In this document: positions 44,714-56,129 of the stretch, piece by piece
How positions within the stretch are numbered: position 1 is the first letter of the stretch
Layout: each line of letters begins with the position of its first letter
From: Pontederia crassipes
Taxonomy: Eukaryota; Streptophyta; Magnoliopsida; Commelinales; Pontederiaceae
DNA length: 64,000 bases
Reading direction: 5' to 3'
Assembly (NCBI GenBank): GCA_030549335.1
Contig: CM060197.1
Coordinates: 44,109,654-44,173,653 of the forward strand
Notes under the pieces: generated by a model
Database searches by the model: none
What the model saw: the letters and a program-made list of their open reading frames with translations, nothing else
Told to the model about the DNA's origin: nothing
Program-made: the position numbers and the translations under genes

Positions 44714-46662
44714 TGTAACGCCCCCAAATCAACAAACGCCACATGACGAGGATCTCTCCGAAGGCGCTACGAAAATACCATAAAATTTGACTAGAACTTG
44801 ACCAAATCTCAATAAAAGCGATAACATGCCAATAATAGGAATAAAGAAGGAAAGATAGAAATATCACAAAAGCGGAAGTCTCAAAGTATTACAAAGTCCA
44901 TGATAGTCATAATATCTGAATTACATCAAAGCTCATAATGCGAAAAATAAAGATAAAGATAACTAGGCCCTCTGTCGGTTCATATGCTTTGGCATCGCTT
45001 GAACTAGTCGCGGCACACTACCTCAACACCATCACTGACCTGATCCTGTAAAAATTAAACATAGGGGAGGTGGTCCTCCCGTAAGCTATACAGCCTAGTA
45101 GGGATCCATAAAGTACACAATGCATAACAATAAATAGCAATAGACAAAATTAGTAATCACTTGTAATAAGACCAGATTTGAGTGCATAAGATCATTCGAT
45201 TGAAATATCGATGGATAAAAAAGATAGAGATCATGAGTCAATCTTATAATCATAAAAGATTTCAGAGATCATGCTGAATCAATAATCATACTTTATTCAT
45301 CATGTTCATGTTACTTGTCCATACTCTTTGCGCTCTTACTTTCACTTAGCATTAGGTGCCTTTGGGTGCCTTTAACTTGGGGGATTTACGCCGAGCGACC
45401 GATACAGCCTCGTGCAACTAATGGGGGATCAAATCATGACTAAGGGAGCAACTCTTCCGATAAGCACTTAGCATAAGCTCTGGCCACCACTCCCATAAAC
45501 ATTTTCATCTTTCATACTCAATTACATTAACACTTTATCATTCTTGCATACCATGATAAGATTGGATCGTAGGACAGATCGAAACAAGATCAAGGATTCA
45601 GTCACATAACATTTCAATCAATAAGGAGTAGCACAACACAAACATAGAAAGAATCTCAATCAAATCAGCAACCAATATGCATTCTGGTCAAGAATCGGTC
45701 GACCGGTCCTCACTGGTCGATCGATCGATTTTCGAGCACCGGTCGACCTAGTCCTGCTACACCGGTCGACCGGTTGGTCTTAATGCAATACAGTAAGTCC
45801 TGCTACATCGGTCGACCGATATCTCTGGATCGGTCGACCGATAATACTTAATCAAAATGAGCTTCGGTCGGCCAACCTACGCGAGGCTCCGAAGGAATGA
45901 TCGGTCGATCGGTCTCCAAGGATTGGTCGACCGATATTCTCATCACCGGTCGACCGATATATAGAGTCGGTCGACTGATCCTCATGAAAACAGAATCAAA
46001 CAGAATCAAAATAATAGTGATTTTCAATTCAGAAATGCAATCAAGGCATACAATCAATTATCTAAGCATGGAGGACTAATACAGAACACATCTATAGTCA
46101 TATGAATCACAAAATATGCATCAAACACAAGAAACACAATCAATCATTCCATTTCCATTCATTCTCATCAATCAAGAACACAATCCGTAATAAGAACCCT
46201 AATTCTAATCAATTGCTAATCAAGTTATGCAGAGGGATTTTGGTATCACCCACATTCTTCCGTTATTGATCCTAGCTTGAACTTTTCCGATTACCGATAA
46301 TCACTTCCCCTTATTGTTCTCCACCTAGGAAGCATTCCAATGGGGATAAGAAATGAGAGATGGACATAGAAATCAAAGGATGCGGAAATGGAGATGAACC
46401 TTAATGAAAACCTTGCTGGAACACTCATTTCTCTTTGCTGGATGGATTGCCTTAGGAAGGAAGAGAGAGAAGTGATGGAGAAGAAATGAGTGGATAAGAA
46501 CAAGTTTTAGGGTGTAATTGCTTTTATAGTCTAGGTCATGGGCTAAGCATGCTAATGGGCTCCTTAATTGGGCTAAGGTAGTTGATCTTTTACAACTTAG
46601 TTTTACTATTTTTATTTATTTTATTTATTATATATATATTTTTTTTTAGACCAGGTATTACA
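44714..46662 (-). repeat. 5' LTR of the chromovirus, 1949 bp
   Basis: Bounded by tgtaacgcccccaaatc (44714) and ccaggtattaca (46662). This is the complete LTR form. It includes the GGTCGACC array (45695-45980) and a stretch with gatgagacctt-type leader text, both absent from the left LTR. Open frames inside it (for example 46503-46291, 45897-46079) are not genes. Confidence 0.93.
45695..45980. repeat. Array of GGTCGACC palindromes in chromovirus LTR
   Basis: About ten copies of (a/t/c)cGGTCGACCgg/at occur in 286 bp, at about 45695, 45740, 45761, 45809, 45831, 45926, 45951 and variants at 45715, 45866, 45901 and 45967. Most are self-complementary (atcggtcgaccgat, accggtcgaccggt). Spacing is irregular (20-60 bp). 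It lies in the first half of the minus-strand LTR, where U3 promoter elements would be. Confidence 0.85.
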
Positions 46663-47974
46663 ATACATAACTATATTTTACATCCACGATTCTTATATGT
46701 TATTCAAGCACCAACTAAAATTAATTTACAACATCAATTTCTTCAATTTTATTATTATGTTCTACTTCATATAAATATACGTAAACGAATTTATGAATTC
46801 AATTATCTACGTAAAACTCGGAACAACTTTCCTTCCATGACCAAATGAATCCTTATATTGATTAGCAATAGTCCAAAAATTAAGTCATCAATTGCTTGAC
46901 TACAGCTCTTGTTACCGCCGAAGCATCTAATTCAAGCACCATAAAGGTCAAGAGCAGGCGACTCTTTTGTTCTATCAGAACGATTCATAAGTCTGTTGTG
47001 GTCTCACTCCTGATTCCTGAACAACATACACTGGAGTTCTTACTTAATATTATGCATACAACTTCATAATACAAGAGACAATGACACATTTTTCCACCCT
47101 TTAAAATTTATCATTTTCTTTAGCCTTACATAAAAGTTAATGAAAGTAAAAAAGGATTAGAAGAAATTAAAAAAATGATAATATCTATGTTAGGAATATA
47201 ATTAGATATGCAGCTTTAAGTGCGTATAACTCTTAAATTGATCAATTGGTGTTACTGCCCAACGACGGAAGAACGAAAAAAAAAAACCATTGGAAGTGGC
47301 ACAGGCATACTTTATTTTGCATTGAATATTCATATAATTAAGCAAATGACAATGGCTGACACCATTTCTTGTGACCATTTTGCTCCCATAGCTCTATAAT
47401 ATGTTTTGTCACTATTCAAGCCTTCATCCAAAACAGTAGCCCTACAACAGAATGACATTAAGAAGTCACTATAAAAGGAATCCCAGTTTACCAATCTATT
47501 AGGTTGATTGGAAAATGACAATAAAGATGTCCAAGTTGAAGTCATCTTAAGTCTAATATTCATATTTCCTTGAAGTGTGATGTAGGAGTTGTTATTATTA
47601 TCTTTATCCTCTTATATTACTTAGATTTTGTCGGTTAGTATTTTTTATTGATAGTTTATCTTTTTAAATTTGTTTATATTTTAATTGTAAAATGTCTATA
47701 AATGGATATGAACTCTTTTGTCATTTGATAGTTCAATCATTATTCGATTATTTTAATAAATATGTGTGATTTTCTTTCTCAGTGGATTATAAGTCTTATT
47801 GGTAAATTTTAAATTTATCAAACTATTGATGATGCTTTGAATCGTTCATCCGACTCCTTCCTCATCGTGACAAATTGACACAGAAAGGTTTTGTTTTTTT
47901 ATATATACTTAAAGCCGAAATTTGCCTTGCACACGCTAAAGATCTTCCGGAGTTCATACGCCAGATGGTGCGAG
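46663..47974. other. Intergenic DNA with two unrecognised ORF remnants
   Basis: Just right of the chromovirus a plus-strand frame (to 46848) reads HPRFLYVIQAPTKINLQHQF and ends MTK. A minus-strand frame at 47563-47330 reads MNIRLKMTSTWTSLLSFSNQ and later SFCCRATVLDEGLNSDKTYY. Their composition looks more protein-like than the surrounding AT-rich DNA, but I recognise neither and cannot find flanking exons. They may be gene relics. Confidence 0.35.
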
Positions 47975-48421
47975 TGTCACGGGTCATTTTTCGCTCGACC
48001 GACCCGTGCGACGTCTAGACGTGTCCACCGTCTAGACAATATCTATTGGAGTGATTCGCGAAAGCTTTCTTATGCCACTTTTTTAATGCCACAATTTTTG
48101 ACATGCTTGGTCCCGAGCGGACGCTTCGACGAAGGCATTTGTGAAAAAATGGGTGCCTAGGCAGAATGATCGATCACTTGGGACGATGAGTTTCCACACC
48201 ACACTTGAGGCACAATGCTAAGTTTAGGAAAGCTTTGAAATTTTTGTTGAGTAAATAGAATAATTACTAAGAGTTTCGGGAGAGCACTAGCGGGTCTCCC
48301 CTAATATACCACAATTTTGAGAGGTAGCTTTGCGACGTGTGATATGGAAGACAAGCTAGGGGATGCACTTTTTTGGAGTGCATATTACAAAATTATCATC
48401 ACACTTGAAAATAAGACTAAG

Positions 48422-49899
48422 TTACAAAAGTGGGCTAAAACATGTGGGATCCGACTCCAATCCCTTCTTGATCCTCTCGATCAGGTCGACCAGAGAGGAG
48501 CTCATGGCCGCCAATTCCATGTGTCGGCTGAGGGCGTCGGCAACGACATTTGTCTTGTCGAGCTTGTACTCCAAGACATAGTCAAACTCCGCCATAAAAT
48601 CTTGCCACATTACCTACTTTGGTGAGAGTTTCTTCTGCGTCTCAAAGTAGCTTGTTGAGACATTGTGTCTTGATATGAAATCGTGATCCGAGAAGTATTG
48701 CTGTCATGTCCTAAGGCAGTGGATCACCGTGGTCATCTCCTTCTCCTGAACGGTGTATTGTTGTTCTATGTCGTTGAGTCTGCGACTCTCGAATGCCACG
48801 GGATGCCCCTCCTGCATAAGAACTCATCCGATGACATAGTCAGAAACATCTGTCATAAGGCTTGGTGTGATTGGCAGGACGAGTACCAATTTCTTCGTCA
48901 TAGCCCTCTTGAGTGTTTTGAACACTTCTTGGCATGTAGGCGTCCACTCCGACTTTACATTCTTCCGAAGAAGGTTTGCCAAAGGAGTCATCACATGTGA
49001 ATATCTCTTGATGTACCGTCCGTAGTAGTTCGTCAAACCAAGGAACGAACGTATATCTTCATCTTGTCATTATGGGCGGCTCCCACTCCATAATGGCTCG
49101 AATTTTTGCACCATCCATCTTCATCTTGTCACTTCCGATGACATGTTCCAAGAAGTGCACTTCTGATTGTGCGAAGGCACACTTCTCCCGCTTGACGTAG
49201 AGTTATTTCTGCCACAACACTTCGAACACCTGCCGAATGTGCTCGATTTGCTCCTCCAAGGTATGGCTATAGATCATGATATCGTCAAGGTAGACAACTA
49301 TGAACCTATCAAGGAAGTGTTACAATACCTTATTCATGAGGGTACAAAAAGTTGTCGAGCATTAGTGAGGTTAAAAGGCATCGCGAGGAACTCGAAGGAG
49401 CCATATTTTGTAACACACGTTGTCTTCTACACATCTTCTTCGACGATCCAAAATTATCAATAGTCCAAATGAATATCCAACTTAGTAAACCATCTTGCAC
49501 CGCTATGTTGGTTAAACAAGTCCGCCACCAAGGGCTGGGGTACTTGTTCTTCATCTTAAGCTTGTTGACCATTCGGTAGTCGATGCACATCCGGAGAGAT
49601 CCATCGTGCTTCCTTTGAAAGAGAATCAGGGCACCATATGGAGATTTCGAGGGCCGAGCATATCCTGCATCTAGTAGTTCGGTAAGTTGCTTATGGAGTT
49701 TTGCAAGTTCCAAAGAGATTAGCCGATAAGGGACTCCATATGGGGGCTTCGATCCGAGGACCAAGTCGATGACATGGTCCACTTCATGCTTTGGAGGCAA
49801 CCGCTTTGAGAGTTCTGGAGGCATGACGTCTGCAAAGTTCTCAAGGGTCTCAAGAACTTTGGGAGGTGTTGGAGTGGAGGATCTCGAATCTTTCAACAC
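48422..49899 (-). pseudogene. Reverse transcriptase and RNase H of the second Ty3/gypsy element
   Basis: Reverse transcriptase begins near [14 protein letters not shown] and [20 protein letters not shown], with the [20 protein letters not shown] core (49899-49545). The catalytic [10 protein letters not shown] is at about 49295-49265. The thumb text TNYYGRYIKRYSHVMTPLANL lies at 49036-48970. RNase H ends with WQDFMAEFDYVLEYKLDK and VVADALSRHMELAAMSS (48610-48490), then the LTR. Frameshifts at about 49560, 49330, 49040 and 48820 break the frame. The usual integrase is missing after RNase H. Confidence 0.9.
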
Positions 49900-50142
49900 G
49901 GCAATCGCTAGGAAGGTGTGCTCCTATTTTCGCAACCCCTTCGACACTTGCATGGCAGAGAGGGTCTTCTACTTTAGATCTCCGTCTAACCTCACGGGAA
50001 CGTTGTAAGGTCTCTTGGGGTCGAAGATGACCATCGAATTAGTGACCAGGATGACACATGCAACAATGTGTCGCAGAAAAGAGATGTCCGTCACCACTTC
50101 GTAGTCATGTACTGGTGCCACTGTCATGTCGAAGCTTCACGA

Positions 50143-51600
50143 TCACTTGCCGATGCGTACCTTCACTCTAGAAGAGATTTCGGTGGTCGAGATAGACTTC
50201 ACATTCACCATCTTGAACGTGACGGAAGTCTTCTTTAGTGGCAACTTCAGCTTTTTCGCAGCCACTTCTGACACGAACATCTCCGATGATCTCGTGTCGA
50301 TGAGGGTGTTGAACACTTGCTCGTTCAACTCGATGTCCGCATAAAGTCGAACAGCCAATGAGGAATCCTTCAAGGCGTTGATGGCGCTGAGGATGCGCAT
50401 CGAATTGAGATATGTCTCTTCCTTCTTCTCGTCGAGGCAATAGATGACATTTGCCTTCTACGGGCAATCGCTTGTCCAATGTGAACCTTTGCAAATGTAG
50501 CAAGGCTTTGGCGATTTTTCATTCCTCTTGAACCTTCCCCTTGTCTTGTTAGACCTTCTGTCTTGATAGTAAGACTTGTCTTTTTGTGACTTTTGCTTTT
50601 CTCCTCCACCATTGATTTTACCTGAGGGCTTTGATTGTGGGGCGGTCATTTTTGCATACTCCACGAGCGATTCGGTAGCGATGATTAGCGAGTGAAGGTT
50701 GGAGCAATCTCGTGCTCCAACTCCATCTTAGCCCAAGGCTTCTGACCCTTGACGAAGATCGTCAGCAATGTGCCTTCGTCCACCTAGGATTCTATAGGCG
50801 GATCTCGATGAATTCTTTCACGTACTCCTTCAACGTGCATTTCTAGCAAATGTTGAACAACACAATTTTGACTTCCAATCCCAACTTGCAGGGTAGAAGT
50901 ATTTAGTAAGCTGCCTTTTGAAGTCATCACACTTCTCAATGGGATTGACGTTGCCACGTTTCACATCGTCGCAATGGCATCACCACCATAAATTCGCTGC
51001 ATCTTGCAAATAGAATGATGTGGTCCTCACCATCCTCGCTTCTGAAGTCACCTCCAAAGCCTCCATGTACTATCGAACGTTCCAGAAGAAGTCATTGATT
51101 TCTTTTGCCAACCTCTCGCCCTTGTATGACATCAACTTTGGTACATCAATTCTTGCTTCACGTGGGGCGGACGTCTCGAGATGTCATTCATCTCCATAGC
51201 GTCACTTGAGCTCTTCCCGTATGGTCTTGAGCTCTTGTTCCATCTCGAACCTTATGCTTGAGAGTTCATTGTCCAAAGACTCTCGCATGTCCATAATTGT
51301 CACCTCCATGGACTCGAGCCGCATATACAACGGCGTGACTACGTCCTGCACCATTGTGATGTCCACTGTCTTTTCCAACTTCTGCTCATGCGTTGCGAAT
51401 TGGTCTTGCATCTCGCCAACGTTCAGTTGGAACTAGCCGAGGCATTGCTCAAAGACAGTCATGATGTCCTTCGAGCAGGCACGCCCTCGCTCTAGACGGT
51501 CCTTCTCCGGTGCGACGAGCTTTTGGGTCATCTCCGAGTTCGACGTCATTCCTCCTTGATCGTCAAATGTTAAATTTAACGTCTCATGAAAGTGGCTTTG
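50143..51600 (-). pseudogene. Gag and protease of the second Ty3/gypsy element
   Basis: The N-terminal part (about 51600-51202) is coiled-coil-rich (LEKTVDITMVQDVV, LESMEVTIMDMRESLDNELS). The middle carries gag core words (PKLEYKGDRLAKEINDFFWN, about 51145-51080; ANLWWWCHCDD, about 51000). A Lys-rich linker leads to the zinc knuckle CYICKGSHWTSDC (about 50505-50465). Protease follows, with LIDTRSSEMFVSEVAAKK (about 50325-50270): the catalytic Asp is kept, but the usual DTGA/DSGA is DTRS, so activity is doubtful. Stops at several places. Confidence 0.85.
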
Positions 51601-52070
51601 ATACCACTTGTCATGAGGTAGTTTTTCGCTTGACCAACTCCTGCGGCGTCTAGACGTATCCACCATCTAGATAAATTCTTTTGTAGCGCTTTACGGAAGC
51701 TTTTTATGTCACTTTTTTTAACGCCATAATTTTTGGGACGATTGGTTTTGAGCGGAAGCTTCAGCGGAGGCGTTTGTGAATAAACGAGCGTCTAGGCGAA
51801 ACGCTCGATCTCTTGTGATGATTTGTGGATTGCCACACCACGCTTGAGACACAATGCTAAATTTTAAAAAAATTTCAAATTTTTATTGAATAAATAAAAC
51901 TATTAAATAGAGTTTCGAGAAGCACCAGCAAAAAAATTATTACTTAGAATTTCTAGAAGCACCAACGAGACTCTCCTAATGTGTCATCATTTTAAAAAAT
52001 AATTTTGTAATTTGTGATGTGAAGGACAGAGGTGCAATTTTCTAATGCATATTAAAAAATTATCATCACA

Positions 52071-52566
52071 CATAAAAAGCCCTCGAAACACGAGCATGAC
52101 CCATCCGTCCATTTCCGCAGTACGTAACGCAATCAGAGTTTTGACAACAAACAGAGAACTAGACTTTTCTTGTGAGGACAAAGTGATCATCAAAAATTTC
52201 ACTGCACGTGATGTGAACTTGGAAGATGTTGCCATTTTGAAGAGCGACATAATTGACCAGCAGTACACCATTGATCATTTGAAGAGAGACATTTAATTCA
52301 GCACTACTCTGTGTCTTTTTTCCTAGTAAGAGTGAACTAAGAAGTAATGATGATAAAAGTTGGAATACTTTTCGGCGGAGAAAAATAACACCGGAGATCA
52401 TTTATAAATTATTATTATACGGAACAATAGGTTCATTGGAGTCAGGTGCTGTTCATTTATGCTCGAAATAAAAACAATAGATGCAGCGTCAACAGGCAAA
52501 GATTACTTCACCCCCAGTAGCTGTAGCTTCGTTCATCCACCACCAGAAGCCTCCAATTGCAAAGCA
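52071..52566. promoter_or_regulatory. Upstream region of the UGT gene
   Basis: An LTR of the second Ty3/gypsy element ends 496 bp before the UGT start codon, so promoter and leader must lie in or beyond this space. A weak TATA-like word tttataaatta is at about 52400. The frame 52459-52566 upstream of the ATG is open and could extend the protein by 36 residues, but those residues do not resemble the family. Confidence 0.35.
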
Positions 52567-53154
52567 ATGAGCAGGTCGCACGTCCTCGCCTTGCCCTTTC
52601 CTGCGCAGGGCCATGTCATCCCCTTACTGGCGTTCTCTTACTGTCTCGTCGAGCATGGCTTCAAGGTCACCTTCGTCAACACCGAGTTCAACCACCGCCG
52701 GATCATGTCGGCGCTGGCCGCCAAGGACGGCGGGGAGTTCAGCGGGATCGACATGGCCTGGATCCCCGATGGCTTGGCCCCCGGCGAGGACAGGAACAAT
52801 CTCGGAAAGCTCACGGATGGTTTCCTGCGGGTCATGCCCGGGCATCTGGAGGAAGTGATACGGGAGAGGAACGAGAGGGTAGACAAGGTGACATGGATCG
52901 TTGCTGACGAGAACATGAGCTGGGCGTTCGCCGCGGCCGAGAGGATGGGACTCCGGTGTGCCGCCTTCTGGCCGGCGGCCGCAGTGTGTCTGGCGCACAT
53001 GTTCAGGATTCCCAGGTTAATCCAGGATGGGATTCTTCATGCCAGTGGTATGTAGATAATATCTAGTCTTTAGTTCATTACAAAACTTTGCGTTGCATGC
53101 ACAAATAATATCCACATCTGGTTACTATACAACATGTAAAAATTGAAACTATCT

Positions 53155-53212
<58 letters not shown>

Positions 53213-54025
53213 TATGTGCTAATAATATCCTCTCAAATGAAGTTATGTATGCCTACATGAAATAATAATAATGTTTATTTATATGTATACAGTATTTATA
53301 TTTAAAATTAAATAAGTTAATGTTTAGTAAATTAGATATACCTCACTTTTACTTCATTTTTTTAATTTTTAAATATAAAGTTGGGGTTCTCAATAAAAGT
53401 TTTTGGTTTGGCTATTAATCTTGAACAGATGCAATTCCTTGACCTTGTCCTAGAGAACTCAGATATTGTTGCAGAAAGAGTTTTCTTCCATCTTCATCTG
53501 AATTAGATCCTGTATATATGTGCTAAGAAATAGTAAAGTGGTGGCTTTTACCGGTTATCATCATGGGGCATAAGAGGACAACCAGTGATGGATGCATGCA
53601 TAAATGAGCCTTTTTTTCTCATTACTAACAGAACGATTTGATAAATTTTCAATTCTGGAAAACGATTGTGAGTATTTCCTTCTCTCATTTTTGTTTATGA
53701 CCTTCCTACACAAAAAGAAAAACCACTTTCGTCGTTTGACGGATATAAAATTGATTCTGAGAATTGCTTCTTCCTAACACAAGCAAAATATCCACTAGGA
53801 TCAAATTCTAAAGCTGAAAAAACATAGGACATAGGGAGATAAACCCCTCTGCTCACATCAGAAGTCGAAGCAGATTTGACGTTTTTTTCTCTCTCCAACG
53901 ATAGCCCCATTTTGGTCTTTAAAGACTCATACTTTTTTCTTAAATGCTATCGTCATCCATTTTAATCTGACAACAGAGAGACGAGGGCTGCAATTTTAGC
54001 TCATGAGCTGTACATTCAGTGCACC

Positions 54026-54067
<42 letters not shown>

Positions 54068-55163
54068 AAATAATAAGATTTCATGTTATGTTGTGATATT
54101 TATATTAATACGTTTTTAACTCGATGCATAGGTTCATCTTTTGTTTTTCACTTCAAGATTCAACAAAAAAACCTTGGTCTTTTGTTTTTTTTATTTTTCA
54201 AAAAAAAACGTTGTAAAAATAGTTTTTTTTGGCTACATGTAACAATAGTTTTGTTGATGCCCAAATTATCACGCAGGATGGCCAACAGAAAACGAGCGGA
54301 CGTTGGAATTGTTCCCCGGCGCGCCGCCACTGAAGGCGGGCCTCCTACCGTGGAACAACGCCGGCGACCCCGAGGGTCAGAGCACCATCTTCCACCTCGT
54401 GACCGGCAACAACCATGCTGTCGAGCTCGCTGAGTTCGTTATCGCCAACTCGTCCTACGCGGTCGAGCCGGCGACCTTCGATCAATTCCCCAACATGGTG
54501 CCCGTCGGGCCGCTGCTGACGACTGTGAGGACCGAGAAGCCGGTGGGCCACTTCTGGAGCGAGGACGTAGCGTGCTTGAGGTGGCTGGACGGCCAGGAAG
54601 AGGGCACGGTCGTCTACGTCGCCTTCGGAAGCTTCACGGTGTTCGGGCAGCAGCAGTTCCAGGAGCTTGCGGAGGGGCTGGAGCTCTGCGGCAGGCCGTT
54701 CCTGTGGGTCGTGCGACCGGACTTGACGCAGGAGGGCAAGAACGCGTGGCTCGACGGCTTCTGCAGCAGAGTCGCAGGCAGGGAGATGGTGGTGGAATGG
54801 TGCCCTCAGCAGCAGGTGCTCGCGCACCCTTCCCTCGCCTGCTTCGTGTCGCACTGCGGATGGAACTCGACCATTGAAGGACTTTGGAACGGGCTCCGGT
54901 TCCTGTGCTGGCCTTGCTTCACCGACCAGTTCATCAACCACAGCTACATAGACAACGTCTGGAAAGTAGGCCTGAGCTTGGAAGCCGGCAAGGGAGGGAT
55001 CGTCACGAGGGAAGAGTTTAAGGACAAGTTGGAGGCGCTGCTCCGCGACGAAGGCATAAAGGCGAGGGCCGGGGCGCTGAAAGAAGCTGTTCGCCGGAGC
55101 TTGGCGAAAGGCGGCTCTTCGTATCTGTACCTCGAGAAGATTGTTAGAACCATGAAAGAGTGA
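52567..55163 (+). CDS. UDP-glycosyltransferase, UGT83A-like, 455 aa, two exons
   Basis: Family 1 enzymes transfer a sugar, usually glucose, from UDP-sugar to small plant metabolites in the cytosol. Exons are 52567-53047 and 54277-55163, with a GT-AG phase-1 intron of 1229 bp. The joined frame is 1368 nt with stop. The start MSRSHVLALPFPAQGHV was chosen because the family opens this way; an upstream in-frame ATG exists at 52459. Catalytic His16 (PAQGHV) and Asp114 (WIVADENM) are present. The 44-residue PSPG donor box is 335-378: WCPQQQVLAHP, then HCGWNS, then DQ at 377-378. Gln378 fits glucose use. A usual GVP becomes GLR (366-368) before FLCWPCFTDQ. Words such as HGFKVTFVNTEFNHRRIM (30-47) suggest UGT83A1-like proteins. 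The acceptor is unknown. Exons are very GC-rich against AT-rich surroundings. Confidence 0.93.
53157..53213. repeat. Long (TAA)n microsatellite in UGT intron
   Basis: An uninterrupted run of about 18 taa/aat triplets, ending in tatatg. Likely to vary in length between individuals. The same intron has a (TA)n run at 54030-54062. Confidence 0.95.
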
Positions 55164-55869
55164 ACGGGCTACCAGCGCACTATACAATAAATTCATATAA
55201 CAAAATTTCATCTTTATAATAAATGGATGGTCGAGTGCGACAAGTTACAACTGTGTATACTTCTTTTAGCGAAATCTTATCTCATTGTAGTCATGTTGTT
55301 TCAGGAGTCATAGAACAATAGAATTGTATTAATATACTTGGAATGTTTGGCGTCCTCCTTATTGCAGGCATTGCTTAATTTATTTTATACATATTTTATA
55401 TAGATTCGATCTACAAGGGTTTATTAATGGAAGAACACAAGTTAGATCCAATGCCACGTTGAATTACTTAGGGCACAAATTATACGTCAAACGATCAATC
55501 TAAGATGATATTAAAAGTTGTAGAGGAATGAAGGCAGTGTCAGAAAGAAAATACTAGAGAGAAAGAATAAGAAGAATTGTGATTATCACATAGGACCTCA
55601 CCTATATATATATATATATATATATATTAATATTCATCATTACGTGACCTAAAAGAACAATAATGTTATAACTAGAAAATTCAGTCAATAATAAACAAAT
55701 GGCTGAAAACATGTCCAAGATTCCACAGACTGTAACGTCAAATCGGTAGGGATGTCCAAATAAAACCTTCTATTAGATTTCAGTGTGGTGGCTGACGTTT
55801 CCCCTGCGGAACCCCCTCACCTGGTTCCTCTTTCTCTTCTTCCTCTTCTCCTCTAGATCAAATTTTTTT
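55164..55869. other. UGT 3' region and intergenic DNA
   Basis: aataaa at about 55186 (tacaataaattc) and ataataaatgg at about 55216 are polyadenylation candidates. A (TA)n run lies at about 55602-55626. No gene. The region ends at a retrotransposon LTR. Confidence 0.55.
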
Positions 55870-56129
55870 TATTAGAGTAAAATTTTAATATCCTATAAAA
55901 TTATATTTTGATCATATAAACTTTAAAAAATTAAAGTTATATAAAAACAATTAAAAAGAAATAGATAACTTTATGTACTAAATTTTGATTGAATAAATTG
56001 ATTATAATATCGTTACATTTTGAATGAACGATGAATATCAAAGTTATAGAAAATTCTGTTAGCTATTCATAAAATTTAAAATTATCTAATTTGAATAATC
56101 ATACAGAAAGTTATGTTCAAAATAGTGCA

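Larger units (their letters stand above)
38511..46662 (-). mobile_element. Ty3/gypsy chromovirus (Tekay/Del-like), nearly full length, defective
   Basis: Two LTRs (38511-39261 and 44714-46662), both TGTAA...TTACA, enclose gag, protease, reverse transcriptase, RNase H, integrase and a chromodomain on the minus strand. On that strand the 5' LTR is the right one. Next to it (44696-44710) is a primer-binding site whose minus-strand reading begins attggtatcagagcc, matching initiator tRNA-Met. A polypurine tract aaggggataatga lies beside the left LTR (about 39262-39275). Flanks are aaaca (38506-38510) and ataca (46663-46667), a target duplication with one mismatch. Many stops and frameshifts show it cannot move on its own. 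The two LTRs differ in length by 1198 bp because of a deletion in the left one, and a GC-rich foldback MITE sits between the 5' LTR and gag. Confidence 0.95.
47975..52070 (-). mobile_element. Second Ty3/gypsy element, integrase lost
   Basis: Short LTRs (47975-48403, 429 bp; 51609-52070, 462 bp) begin TGTCA(c/t)G and end TCATCACA on the plus strand, and share the same text with many substitutions. The primer-binding site beside the right (5') LTR reads agtggtatcaaagccac on the minus strand, matching initiator tRNA-Met with one change. Minus-strand gag, protease, reverse transcriptase and RNase H follow, but RNase H runs almost directly into the 3' LTR. Integrase and polypurine tract are absent. 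No 5-bp target duplication was found (gcgag versus cataa). The element is dead. Confidence 0.9.

Noticed and set aside
45695..45980. Regularly recurring palindromes resembling a CRISPR array
   Set aside because: Spacing is irregular, words vary, the host is a plant and the array lies inside an LTR.
52459..52566. Upstream in-frame ATG extending the UGT by 36 residues
   Set aside because: The added residues do not resemble UGT N-termini, while the ATG at 52567 gives the normal family start.
54345..55211. 288-codon minus-strand frame opposite the UGT second exon
   Set aside because: Shadow of the GC-rich UGT exon; it has no family match and lies exactly opposite a strongly supported coding exon.
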